Positions 1 to 5,906 of a stretch of 19,807 bases of DNA are shown piece after piece. The stretch's first letter is position 1. The number at the start of each line of letters is the position of its first letter. The DNA is taken from contig DIQS01000051.1 in the NCBI GenBank assembly GCA_002427325.1, positions 19,097 to 38,903 of the forward strand. Direction: 5' to 3'. The notes beneath the pieces were generated by a model. It made no database searches, had not been told where the DNA came from, and saw only the letters and a list, made by a program, of their open reading frames with translations. The position numbers and the translations under genes are program-made. Origin of the DNA: Cloacimonetes bacterium UBA5456. GTDB lineage: Bacteria; Cloacimonadota; Cloacimonadia; Cloacimonadales; Cloacimonadaceae.

Positions 1-6
1 GGTTCT

Positions 7-66
7 GGTCATGATATGGTCATGATGTGGTCATCGCCATGAGCATATCATGAGCAGACAATGAGC
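7..66. repeat. 11-bp-spaced short repeats with an inverted pair
   Basis: GGTCATGATRT occurs at 7-17 and 18-28, with a degenerate third unit starting at 29. ATGAGC then occurs at 39, 50 and 61, again exactly 11 bp apart. The palindrome TCATGA is present at 9, 20 and 48. GGTCATGATATG (7-18) and CATATCATGAGC (44-55) are inverted copies matching at 11 of 12 positions. One helical turn of spacing could mean a phased protein-binding site, but a degenerate minisatellite or the edge of the acquired R-M segment is equally possible. Confidence 0.45.
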
Positions 67-263
67 TGATATCAGTAAGGAAGCTATATGTTTTGCAGGG
101 GGTTAGCGGCTCTTGATTGTTCTGTGTTTGGGCGTTGTCTTTGGAATTCGGGAAATGATGGAGAAATACCTTATAAAAAAATAGCGTTAATAAGCCAAAT
201 AAGCACACGCAACTATTTCTAATTAAATCAGCAAAAATGATTGTGGTTGACAAGAAATCAAAC

Positions 264-291
264 TTGAAGAGAATTGAATAATAAACATAAT
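264..291 (+). promoter_or_regulatory. Putative sigma70-type promoter of the R-M genes
   Basis: A TTGAAG -35-like hexamer (264-269) is separated by 16 bp from a CATAAT -10-like hexamer (286-291). Transcription would begin near 298 and leave a short leader carrying GAGGGA (304-309) just before ATG 313. This favours ATG 313 over the upstream in-frame TTG at 274, which would precede the transcript start. A perfect TTGACA also lies at 247-252, but it has no well-spaced -10. Visual prediction only. Confidence 0.35.
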
Positions 292-312
292 ATATATAAA
301 TCTGAGGGATTA

Positions 313-1200
313 ATGACCAAAGACAACAATGAATTAAAAGAACAAATTGCAAGCCTACAGTTTGGGAGAACATGCGAGTGTGGACGAACCCACATAAACT
401 GTATGAGTGCAAAAGAATGGATGGTATCACAAATAGGCGTTTGGCAATTTTTCTATGAAAAAAGAGATGTTCGCGACAGAAAACTCCACCCTGCAACATT
501 CCCAATTAGTCTTGCAAAAAAGATTATCTCTTTGTTTTCCCACGAGGGCGAATTGGTTGTTGATCCTTTTGTGGGTAGCGGGACTACTCTTGTTGCAGCG
601 CAAGATTTAAACAGACATGCCCTTGGATTCGATCTGCAAAAAGACTATATTGAACTGTGCAATAAAAGATTAGAACAACTTAATTCATTTAATCATTCAT
701 CTCAAATTGCAATTCAAGAGGATGCTCGTAATATAAAGGAATATTTAAAACCAAACGAAATCAGTTTAATTTGGACTTCTCCCCCTTACTCGAACTTGTT
801 AAACAGAAAAAGAAAGAATAAATCAATGCGCGATAGGCAAAATGAGCAATTTGATCAAGTAGAACAGTACTCGCAAGATGAGCGCGATTTGGGCACTTAT
901 TCTGTTGAGAAGTGGGCAACTGCAATGGGTGATATTTTTGAAGATCTTTTACCGCTTCTTAAAACTAAAGGCCATTGCGTGATAAACGTTCCCGATTTCT
1001 GGATGGATAATAAGAGAATTACCCTGCATATATATCTAATTGATGAAATGCGCAAAAGAGGTTATGAATTAAGGAATACAATTATCTGGGACAGAACGAA
1101 TATTGTAAATAATATCGGCATCTTTGGTTGGCCTAGCAATTACATAACAATGGGCACAACCTTCGAATACTTATTAGATTTTTGGAAACCAGCAAATTGA
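313..1200 (+). CDS. Type II DNA methyltransferase, SPPY type (probably N4-cytosine)
   Basis: The product is probably the protective methyltransferase of a type II R-M system, transferring a methyl group from S-adenosylmethionine to DNA. From ATG 313 it has 295 residues. Motif X is HPATFP near residue 59, the AdoMet-binding motif I is DPFVGSGTT (84-92), and the catalytic motif IV is TSPPY (155-159). The X-I-IV order fits a gamma-like arrangement, and SPPY favours N4-cytosine methylation. A C-x-C-G-x-x-H-x-x-C cluster lies at residues 21-30 and could bind zinc. An in-frame TTG at 274 would add 13 residues, but GAGGGA at 304-309 supports ATG 313. The endonuclease gene follows after 14 bp. Base composition is A+T-rich, with AGA arginine codons common, unlike the housekeeping genes to the right. 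Confidence 0.88.
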   Translation: MTKDNNELKEQIASLQFGRTCECGRTHINCMSAKEWMVSQIGVWQFFYEKRDVRDRKLHPATFPISLAKKIISLFSHEGELVVDPFVGSGTTLVAAQDLNRHALGFDLQKDYIELCNKRLEQLNSFNHSSQIAIQEDARNIKEYLKPNEISLIWTSPPYSNLLNRKRKNKSMRDRQNEQFDQVEQYSQDERDLGTYSVEKWATAMGDIFEDLLPLLKTKGHCVINVPDFWMDNKRITLHIYLIDEMRKRGYELRNTIIWDRTNIVNNIGIFGWPSNYITMGTTFEYLLDFWKPAN

Positions 1201-1214
1201 AAACGAGGTAAAAG

Positions 1215-2000
1215 ATGTTAGAAGTGCTGTCAAAAGAAGAACTCTTGCATGGTTTAAAACAAATTAAAGAAAAGGGTTGGATTGAAAACTATCGTAGAGG
1301 TAATGATGGTTCGATTGGGAATCTAATTGAAGATTTATTGGGAATACCAGAGAATAACCTTGCGATTGCTAATTCTGGAGAATGGGAAATTAAGACAAAA
1401 AGAAAAAGATCAAGCTCGCTTACCACTTTAGCTCATAACGAGCCTTCGCCTCGAAATGCAGTTTTAGTCAGCAGACTTTTTTTACCCATGTATGGCTGGA
1501 AACACAAAGAGGCAGGAAATAAGTATCCAGAAAACGAAATGAGCTTTAGACAAACAATAAGATGTGGTGTTTATAGCGATAGAGGATTTTCCGTCAAAAT
1601 CGACAAAAAACATGAGAAAATAACAATAGATTTCCAAGCAAGCAAGGTTGACGAGCGACACGAAGAATGGCTCAAAAGCGTCGAACAGCGTGTTGGATTG
1701 GGTAAGTTAGTTCCTGAACCATATTGGGGTTTTAGAGACCTTGGCTCACACATAGCTTCAAAGCTTGTAAACTGTTTTTTCATTTATGCAGACACAAAAA
1801 GGGTAAATAAAAAAGAATTCGTGTGGTTCAATGAAATCAAGATGCTCAGCACTTTCTCCATGTCTAAGTTTCTTAAGGCATTAGAAGATGGATTAATTTA
1901 TATTGATTTTGACGCAAGAACAGGACACAATCATGGAACAAAGTTTAGAATTAGAGAAGCCAACATTGATGACCTATATGAGGTGGTAACCTTTATCTGA
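1215..2000 (+). CDS. MvaI/BcnI-family type II restriction endonuclease
   Basis: This 261-residue protein resembles the monomeric MvaI/BcnI nucleases, which have a MutH-like fold, are about 240 residues long and cut CCWGG or CCSGG. Visible hallmarks are a MutH-like stretch G-N-L-I-E39-D ending in W-E58-I-K60-T, and a C-terminal segment with RTGHNHGT (235-242) where the family contacts DNA. Aligned without gaps to the MvaI catalytic set as I recall it (E36, D50, E55, K57), E39, E58 and K60 are kept, but the Asp position is Asn53. Cleavage may therefore be weakened, or a neighbouring residue may substitute. GAGGT at 1205-1209 serves as ribosome-binding site. Its neighbour, an SPPY-type methyltransferase, is the class expected for these specificities. 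The exact target sequence cannot be read from the protein. Composition is A+T-rich like its partner. Confidence 0.82.
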   Translation: MLEVLSKEELLHGLKQIKEKGWIENYRRGNDGSIGNLIEDLLGIPENNLAIANSGEWEIKTKRKRSSSLTTLAHNEPSPRNAVLVSRLFLPMYGWKHKEAGNKYPENEMSFRQTIRCGVYSDRGFSVKIDKKHEKITIDFQASKVDERHEEWLKSVEQRVGLGKLVPEPYWGFRDLGSHIASKLVNCFFIYADTKRVNKKEFVWFNEIKMLSTFSMSKFLKALEDGLIYIDFDARTGHNHGTKFRIREANIDDLYEVVTFI

Positions 2001-2350
2001 CGGCAAAAGCGTTAAATATAACTATAATCCTCTTTTGAACAATACTGTCTTTCCTTGGAATGATGTATATGTTTTCTCATAAATCTGAGAAAGCACAATA
2101 GATCAATCTTAAAAAGCTCAATAATAAACTGCAATCTATCAACTGATCTGAAAATCAATTCCATGTAATTAGGAAAGAAAGCTGAACTTATTGCACCGCT
2201 TTTTTGCCTTTCTCGTCTTTTCAACCTCAAAACTGTGCTTGACGGAAAGATGCACCATAGTTTCCATGATTTTCATGAAAACCACCACACAGAACCTAAG
2301 TTTTTGCTCATAAAAAAGTGATCTACTTCAAGGTTTTAGAGGAGATAATT
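2001..2350. other. Gap between R-M cassette and ugd, no convincing gene
   Basis: The 350-bp A+T-rich gap holds a short hairpin-forming inverted repeat (TTTCTCA 2073-2079 with TGAGAAA 2086-2092), which lacks a U-tract and is a weak terminator candidate for the R-M genes. A TTGACG hexamer lies at 2239-2244 and a perfect 10-bp palindrome TTTCATGAAA at 2271-2280. A 72-codon minus-strand frame (2012-2230) has only a non-ATG start and no recognisable domain, so I do not call it. Confidence 0.55.
2271..2280. promoter_or_regulatory. Palindrome upstream of ugd, possible operator
   Basis: TTTCATGAAA is a perfect 10-bp palindrome about 70 bp upstream of the ugd start and about 27 bp downstream of a TTGACG hexamer that could act as a -35 element. 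The placement suits a repressor or activator site for the sugar-nucleotide genes. There is no second copy near a similar gene in the window to support it. Confidence 0.2.
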
Positions 2351-3670
2351 ATGAACATTGGAGTTATTGGCAGCGGATATGTCGGCTTGGTGACGGGTGC
2401 CTGTTTCGCAGATATGGGGCACAATGTTATTTGTGTTGATACCGATTCAAAGAAGATTGATATGCTAAATAGGGGCGAAATCCCCATCTGGGAGCCCGGG
2501 CTCGATACGCTGATCAAGCGCAATGCAAGTGATGGCAGGATAAGCTTTACCCTGGATTTGAAGCATGCCGTAGATAATTCTCAGGTTCTTTTTATCGCCG
2601 TCGGCACCCCTCCCGGCGAGGACGGCTCGGCTGATTTGCAATATGTTTTGGCGGTGGCGGAAGGGATTGCACAACACATGAATTCATATAAGGTGATTGT
2701 GGATAAATCAACCGTTCCCGTTGGCACGGCAGACCTTGTGAATAACACAATTAAAGATGTGCTCACCAAGCGCGGGATCGAAGTGCCTTATGACGTTGTT
2801 TCCAATCCCGAGTTCCTCAAAGAAGGAGCGGCAATTGAAGACTTTATGAAGCCGGATAGGATCGTGGTCGGCTCTGATAGCACCAAGGCAATTAACATCA
2901 TGAAAGATGTTTACGCTTCATTTAATCTGAGTTCGGATAGACTGATCACGATGTCTGCACGATCTGCCGAGATGACGAAGTATGCGGCGAATGCAATGCT
3001 GGCGACGAAGATCAGTTTTATCAATGAAATAGCTAATTTGTGCGAGAGATATGGCGCAGACGTGATGGAAGTTCGTCACGGAATCGGGAGCGATTCTCGC
3101 ATTGGTTATAAGTTCATCTATCCCGGTGTGGGCTATGGCGGAAGCTGTTTCCCAAAAGACATTAAAGCCTTGATCCACATGGCGAATGAGAAAGGATTTG
3201 AGCCCAAGATTCTCAATGCTGTGGAGGCGCGTAATAGTCGGCAAAAGGAATATATTGTGCATAAAGTTTTGAACCATTTTGGTGATGATCTCAGGGGAAT
3301 CAAGCTTGCCATCTGGGGGCTCTCTTTTAAGCCAAATACCGATGATATGCGTGAGGCACCTTCGCAGATTGTAACAAAAATGCTCTTAGAAAAAGGTGCG
3401 CAACTCTCTGTCTATGATCCCATTGCGATCAACGAAGCAAAGGGAGTGATTGGCGAGCCGGAAGGCATTGAGTATTGTGAGTCGCAATATGATGCAATCA
3501 TCGGAAGCGACGCCTTGATCCTGCTCACAGAGTGGCATCAATTCAGAAATCCTGATTTTGACAGGCTGAAAAAAGAGATGAAAAGCACGGTGATCTTTGA
3601 CGGTAGAAATCAATATAATCCCGTGACTCTAAAAGAATTAGGATTTGACTATTACGGAATTGGAAGATGA
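2351..3670 (+). CDS. ugd: UDP-glucose 6-dehydrogenase
   Basis: This enzyme oxidises UDP-glucose to UDP-glucuronate using two NAD+, in the cytoplasm. The 439-residue product is the usual family length. The N-terminal Rossmann motif GSGYVGLVTGACFADMG binds NAD, and the catalytic thiol is Cys266 in GYGGSCFPKD. The C-terminal UDP-binding domain includes KPNTDDMREAPS. An in-frame GTG at 2318 would add 11 residues, but GGAGA at 2341-2345 with short spacing supports ATG 2351. The stop codon overlaps the next gene's start as ATGA, so the two are probably co-translated. With the downstream epimerase it would supply uronic-acid nucleotides for lipopolysaccharide, capsule or exopolysaccharide. Composition resembles the downstream housekeeping genes, so the R-M cassette ends before it. 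Confidence 0.95.
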   Translation: MNIGVIGSGYVGLVTGACFADMGHNVICVDTDSKKIDMLNRGEIPIWEPGLDTLIKRNASDGRISFTLDLKHAVDNSQVLFIAVGTPPGEDGSADLQYVLAVAEGIAQHMNSYKVIVDKSTVPVGTADLVNNTIKDVLTKRGIEVPYDVVSNPEFLKEGAAIEDFMKPDRIVVGSDSTKAINIMKDVYASFNLSSDRLITMSARSAEMTKYAANAMLATKISFINEIANLCERYGADVMEVRHGIGSDSRIGYKFIYPGVGYGGSCFPKDIKALIHMANEKGFEPKILNAVEARNSRQKEYIVHKVLNHFGDDLRGIKLAIWGLSFKPNTDDMREAPSQIVTKMLLEKGAQLSVYDPIAINEAKGVIGEPEGIEYCESQYDAIIGSDALILLTEWHQFRNPDFDRLKKEMKSTVIFDGRNQYNPVTLKELGFDYYGIGR

Positions 3671-4644
3671 GCAATTTTGGCAAGATATTTATCACCGGCG
3701 GTGCTGGATTTATCGGCTCACACCTGTGTGAAAAGCTGCTCGATGAAGGAGCTGAAGTAGTTTGTTTTGATAACTTTAACGACTTTTATGATCCATTGCT
3801 CAAGCGCAGTAATCTCAAGTCGGCACTCAGGCATGATAGCTTTTATCTTTTGGAGGGAGATATAAGAGACTCGGCAGCGTTAATGCATGCGTTTCAAGAA
3901 TATAAGCCAAATATTGTCATCCACTTAGCCGCCATGGCGGGAGTGCAACCTTCGCTCTTAGACCCCGATCTATATTACGACGTCAATGTTAATGGAACTT
4001 TGCAGGTTTTAAAGTGCTGCGCTTTACATAATGTATCAAAATTCATATTCGCTTCTTCTTCATCGGTTTATGGCAATAATGCCACTCCTTTCAGGGAAGA
4101 TGACAACACCGACTTTTCGATCTCGCCTTATGCCTCCTCAAAGAAAGCGGCAGAGGTCTTGTGCCACGTATATCACCATCTGCATAAGATATCTGTTCAT
4201 TGTTTAAGGTTTTTCACCGTCGTGGGTCCCAGACAGCGTCCTGATCTGGCGGTGCACAAATTCGTTAGAGCGATATCATCAAATCAGCCTGCAAAATTGC
4301 GCGGAGATCTGAGCAGTTCGAGGGATTACACCTCAGTCTATGACACAATTGATGGGATTCTTGGCTCTTTGAAGAGGTTGAAAACTGAGTCCATGCCTGA
4401 ATTCAAGATATATAACTTAGGCAATTCCTATCCGATTAGGTTGGATGAAATGCTCGAGACCATTGAACTTTCTCTTATGAAAAAGGCCGAGGTCGAGTAT
4501 GTGGAATATATGCAAGGAGATGTGGCAAACACCTTTGCTGATATAAGTTTAGCAAAAGCTGAATTGGGCTATGATCCCCAAAGAAGCTTTCAGGAAGCGG
4601 TGGATAGCTTTGTAAGATGGTATCAAGCTCAGGAATGTGAATAG
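3667..4644 (+). CDS. NAD-dependent epimerase, probably UDP-glucuronate 4-epimerase
   Basis: An extended short-chain dehydrogenase/reductase of 325 residues. The NAD-binding GGAGFIG lies at 11-17, SSSSVYG follows, and the catalytic pair is Tyr155 and Lys159 in YASSK. The segment DNFNDFYDPLLKR after the first Rossmann unit and GPRQRPDLAVHKF are typical of UDP-glucuronate 4-epimerases, which interconvert UDP-glucuronate and UDP-galacturonate. The four-base overlap with ugd, whose product is the expected substrate, supports this reading. UDP-glucose 4-epimerase or another uronate-modifying member of the family remains possible. No downstream polysaccharide gene follows. The gene ends at a gene-poor gap with only a weak hairpin (4657-4673) and no clear terminator. 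Confidence 0.85.
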   Translation: MSNFGKIFITGGAGFIGSHLCEKLLDEGAEVVCFDNFNDFYDPLLKRSNLKSALRHDSFYLLEGDIRDSAALMHAFQEYKPNIVIHLAAMAGVQPSLLDPDLYYDVNVNGTLQVLKCCALHNVSKFIFASSSSVYGNNATPFREDDNTDFSISPYASSKKAAEVLCHVYHHLHKISVHCLRFFTVVGPRQRPDLAVHKFVRAISSNQPAKLRGDLSSSRDYTSVYDTIDGILGSLKRLKTESMPEFKIYNLGNSYPIRLDEMLETIELSLMKKAEVEYVEYMQGDVANTFADISLAKAELGYDPQRSFQEAVDSFVRWYQAQECE

Positions 4645-4877
4645 TCGCTGGTTTCGGCAATCTTTTGGATTGCTAATAAGACTCTTCTCCGCCTCCGAGC
4701 TTTCCTTATCTAAATCATCAAAAAATCCTGCAATTTGTTTATATTCAAGCAAACAAGGGCTTCATTAGAAGAGGTGAACCATCTTGGAAAAGATAAATAT
4801 TTCATACAATCGTGTAAGTCGCTAATACCATAGATTGCAGTCGGTTCCACACAGTCAAAATAACCCCGTAATCCCAT
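4645..4877 (-). pseudogene. Possible frameshifted gene remnant, function unknown
   Basis: On the minus strand an ATG at 4877 opens a 55-codon frame ending at TAG 4710. A second frame takes over at a run of six T (plus-strand A 4720-4725). It continues as a charged segment (DDLDKESSEAEKS) toward the end of the epimerase gene. One inserted base at the T run would fuse the two into roughly 75 or more codons. The joined sequence looks protein-like (aromatics, then an acidic tail), but I recognise no family and saw no ribosome-binding site. Chance open frames in A+T-rich DNA are a real alternative. Confidence 0.2.
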
Positions 4878-4905
4878 AATTAAATCGCAAAAAGCTATTT
4901 TTATC

Positions 4906-4936
4906 TTGACATAAAACCTAATGTTTTGCTTATGAG
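4906..4936 (+). promoter_or_regulatory. Promoter-like sequence of HU gene
   Basis: A perfect TTGACA lies at 4906-4911. The best -10 candidate is TATGAG (4931-4936), four of six consensus bases at a long 19-bp spacing, so only the -35 part is persuasive. It sits about 90 bp upstream of the preferred HU start and is the only sigma70-like element in the gap. Confidence 0.3.
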
Positions 4937-4986
4937 TATCTTAATTGGTCGATAAGAACAATTTAAACAAAAAAATAGATGAATTT

Positions 4987-4992
4987 AAGGAG
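4987..4992 (+). promoter_or_regulatory. Ribosome-binding site deciding the HU start
   Basis: AAGGAG is placed nine bases before ATG 5002. This favours the 96-residue HU product over a 115-residue form beginning at the in-frame TTG 4945, which has no comparable site. Confidence 0.7.
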
Positions 4993-5001
4993 TACAAAAA
5001 A

Positions 5002-5292
5002 ATGACAAAAGCAGATCTTGTAAAAAGAGTATCCGAAAGCACAGGAATTATCCGTAAAGATGTCGCCGCCGTCACAGACGCACTTTTCCAAGGCATTAAA
5101 GACATCCTTGCCGAAGGACATCACATCGAAATCCGTGGATTTGGCACCTATCGCCTCAAAACCCGCAAACCCCGCATGGGTCGTAACCCCAAAACCGATG
5201 AGAAAGTTCCGGTTCCCGAGCGCACAGTTCCCACCTTCAAATTTTCACGTGAGTTCAAAAACAACGTAATTAAAACAAAGATCGTCAGCTAA
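5002..5292 (+). CDS. HU/IHF-family nucleoid-associated DNA-binding protein
   Basis: A 96-residue member of the HU/IHF family, small basic dimers that bend and compact DNA. The start (MTKADLVKRVSE) matches the first helix, GFGTY lies at 47-51, and the signature GRNPKT at 60-65 begins the DNA-embracing beta arm. The arm ends in a basic tail. An upstream extension of 19 codons is open from TTG 4945, but the ribosome-binding site at 4987-4992 supports ATG 5002. A bS22/mS38-like peptide gene follows 15 bp downstream, before a strong terminator, so the two probably share a transcript. HU and IHF subunits cannot be separated here; the short, generic sequence favours HU. Confidence 0.92.
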   Translation: MTKADLVKRVSESTGIIRKDVAAVTDALFQGIKDILAEGHHIEIRGFGTYRLKTRKPRMGRNPKTDEKVPVPERTVPTFKFSREFKNNVIKTKIVS

Positions 5293-5307
5293 TCGAGGGA
5301 AGATATT

Positions 5308-5397
5308 ATGCCGTGTGGAAGAAAGAAAAAACGTCGTAAAATCTCTACTCACAAGAGGAAGAAACGCCTCCGTAAAAATCGTCATAAAAAGAAATAA
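5308..5397 (+). CDS. bS22/mS38-like (AURKAIP1/COX24 domain) small ribosomal protein
   Basis: A 29-residue, extremely basic peptide (MPCGRKKKRRKIST, then KRKKRLRKNRHKKK) is encoded between the HU gene and a terminator. Its composition and the KRKKRLRKNRHKK tail match the short bacterial proteins of the AURKAIP1/COX24 family. These are homologues of mitochondrial mS38 and of the small-subunit protein called bS22 in mycobacteria. GAGGGA at 5295-5300 gives a ribosome-binding site eight bases before the ATG. It lies below the usual gene-calling length cut-off and is easy to miss. It presumably binds ribosomal RNA near the decoding region. Confidence rests on the family-like pattern and the sandwiched position. 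Confidence 0.78.
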   Translation: MPCGRKKKRRKISTHKRKKRLRKNRHKKK

Positions 5398-5402
5398 TAT
5401 CT

Positions 5403-5430
5403 AAAGCCATCCTCAGGGGTGGCTTTTTTA
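5403..5430 (+). terminator. Intrinsic terminator after HU / bS22-like genes
   Basis: AAGCCATCC (5404-5412) pairs with GGGTGGCTT (5417-5425) around a short TCAG loop and runs into a six-T tract ending at 5429. It lies six bases after the small ribosomal protein stop. Confidence 0.88.
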
Positions 5431-5543
5431 TTTGTCTCTTTTTTGCGCTCTTGCAGGAGAAAATCCGCTTAGCCCTAAGGGAATAATCAAGGCTCACATA
5501 TTCGTGTTTCAAACAGATATAAAATACAAATTAAAAGTCTTGC

Positions 5544-5581
5544 TTGACAAAAACAGGGTAGTTCTAATTTTGGGATAGAAT
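5544..5581 (+). promoter_or_regulatory. Promoter-like elements upstream of rpmE
   Basis: A perfect TTGACA (5544-5549) follows the previous terminator. TCTAAT (5563-5568) and TAGAAT (5576-5581) each match five of six -10 bases, but their spacings (13 and 26 bp) are poor, so the exact pairing is unresolved. A promoter is expected here because a terminator closes the upstream unit. AAGGAG at 5596-5601 is the ribosome-binding site. Confidence 0.3.
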
Positions 5582-5610
5582 TGTAAGAATTTTGCAAGGA
5601 GATACAATAA

Positions 5611-5820
5611 ATGAAACAGGGAATACATCCTAAATATGAGAAGGCAGTTATCACCTGCGCTTGCGGAAACACCTTTGAAACCCGCAGCACAAAAGGTAAC
5701 ATGCAGATTGATATCTGTAATTTGTGCCACCCCTTCTATACCGGCAAGCAGAAAATTGTCGATACCGCCGGTCGTGTTGAAAAGTTCAACAAGAAATACA
5801 ACATTTCTTCTGACAAATAG
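5611..5820 (+). CDS. rpmE: Large-subunit ribosomal protein bL31
   Basis: A 69-residue bL31 of the large ribosomal subunit. It begins MKQGIHPKY and contains the zinc-binding cysteines Cys16, Cys18, Cys36 and Cys39 (CACG and CNLC). It is therefore the zinc-containing type, not the cysteine-free paralogue often induced by zinc starvation. The length is normal. A strong ribosome-binding site (AAGGAG, 5596-5601) lies nine bases upstream. A terminator follows immediately, yet the neighbouring DUF1385 gene and prfA form the classic rpmE-DUF1385-prfA neighbourhood seen in many bacteria, so partial read-through is plausible. Confidence 0.96.
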   Translation: MKQGIHPKYEKAVITCACGNTFETRSTKGNMQIDICNLCHPFYTGKQKIVDTAGRVEKFNKKYNISSDK

Positions 5821-5836
5821 CTTTTTCACCATTCTG

Positions 5837-5875
5837 AAACGCCAGTCTCGCCGTTGTGGCAGAGTGGCGTTTTTG
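5837..5875 (+). terminator. Intrinsic terminator after rpmE
   Basis: AAACGCCA (5837-5844) pairs with TGGCGTTT (5865-5872), and the loop folds further through CTCGCC with GGC-A-GAG. Five T residues follow 5869. It lies 16 bases after the rpmE stop and could be partly read through into the DUF1385 gene. Confidence 0.82.
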
Positions 5876-5906
5876 TTTTATCTTATATAAAAAAAGGAAT
5901 TTTACG

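Larger units (their letters stand above)
1..312. other. Gene-free left edge with short repeats and R-M promoter
   Basis: No convincing gene is visible here. A 161-codon minus-strand open frame runs through it and into the methyltransferase gene, but it reads as low-complexity hydrophobic sequence and has no recognisable domain. The first 66 bases hold short repeats with 11-bp spacing. The last 50 bases are very A+T-rich and contain the probable promoter of the methyltransferase gene. The gene further upstream lies outside the window. Confidence 0.6.
4645..5001. other. Gene-poor gap upstream of HU gene
   Basis: The 357-bp gap has no intact gene. It contains a small hairpin just after the epimerase stop (GCAATC 4657-4662 with GATTGC 4668-4673, no U-tract), the possible minus-strand remnant, and the promoter-like TTGACA at 4906-4911. 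The last 57 bp are open in frame with the HU gene from a TTG at 4945. An eight-codon ATG frame at 4979-5005 overlaps the HU start. Confidence 0.5.

Noticed and set aside
274..312. Upstream TTG start for the methyltransferase
   Set aside because: It lies upstream of the predicted transcript start and lacks a ribosome-binding site; ATG 313 has GAGGGA upstream.
20..505. 161-codon minus-strand frame at the left edge
   Set aside because: It is low-complexity and hydrophobic, overlaps the methyltransferase gene and has no domain or ribosome-binding site.
2012..2230. 72-codon minus-strand frame after the endonuclease gene
   Set aside because: It uses a TTG start, has no ribosome-binding site and shows no recognisable family. 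The A+T-rich gap explains it by chance.
4945..5001. 19-residue N-terminal extension of HU from TTG
   Set aside because: AAGGAG nine bases before ATG 5002 and the canonical HU N-terminus favour the shorter form.
5856..5906. 17-residue extension of the DUF1385 protein
   Set aside because: It is encoded by the rpmE terminator hairpin; AAGGA before ATG 5907 marks the real start.
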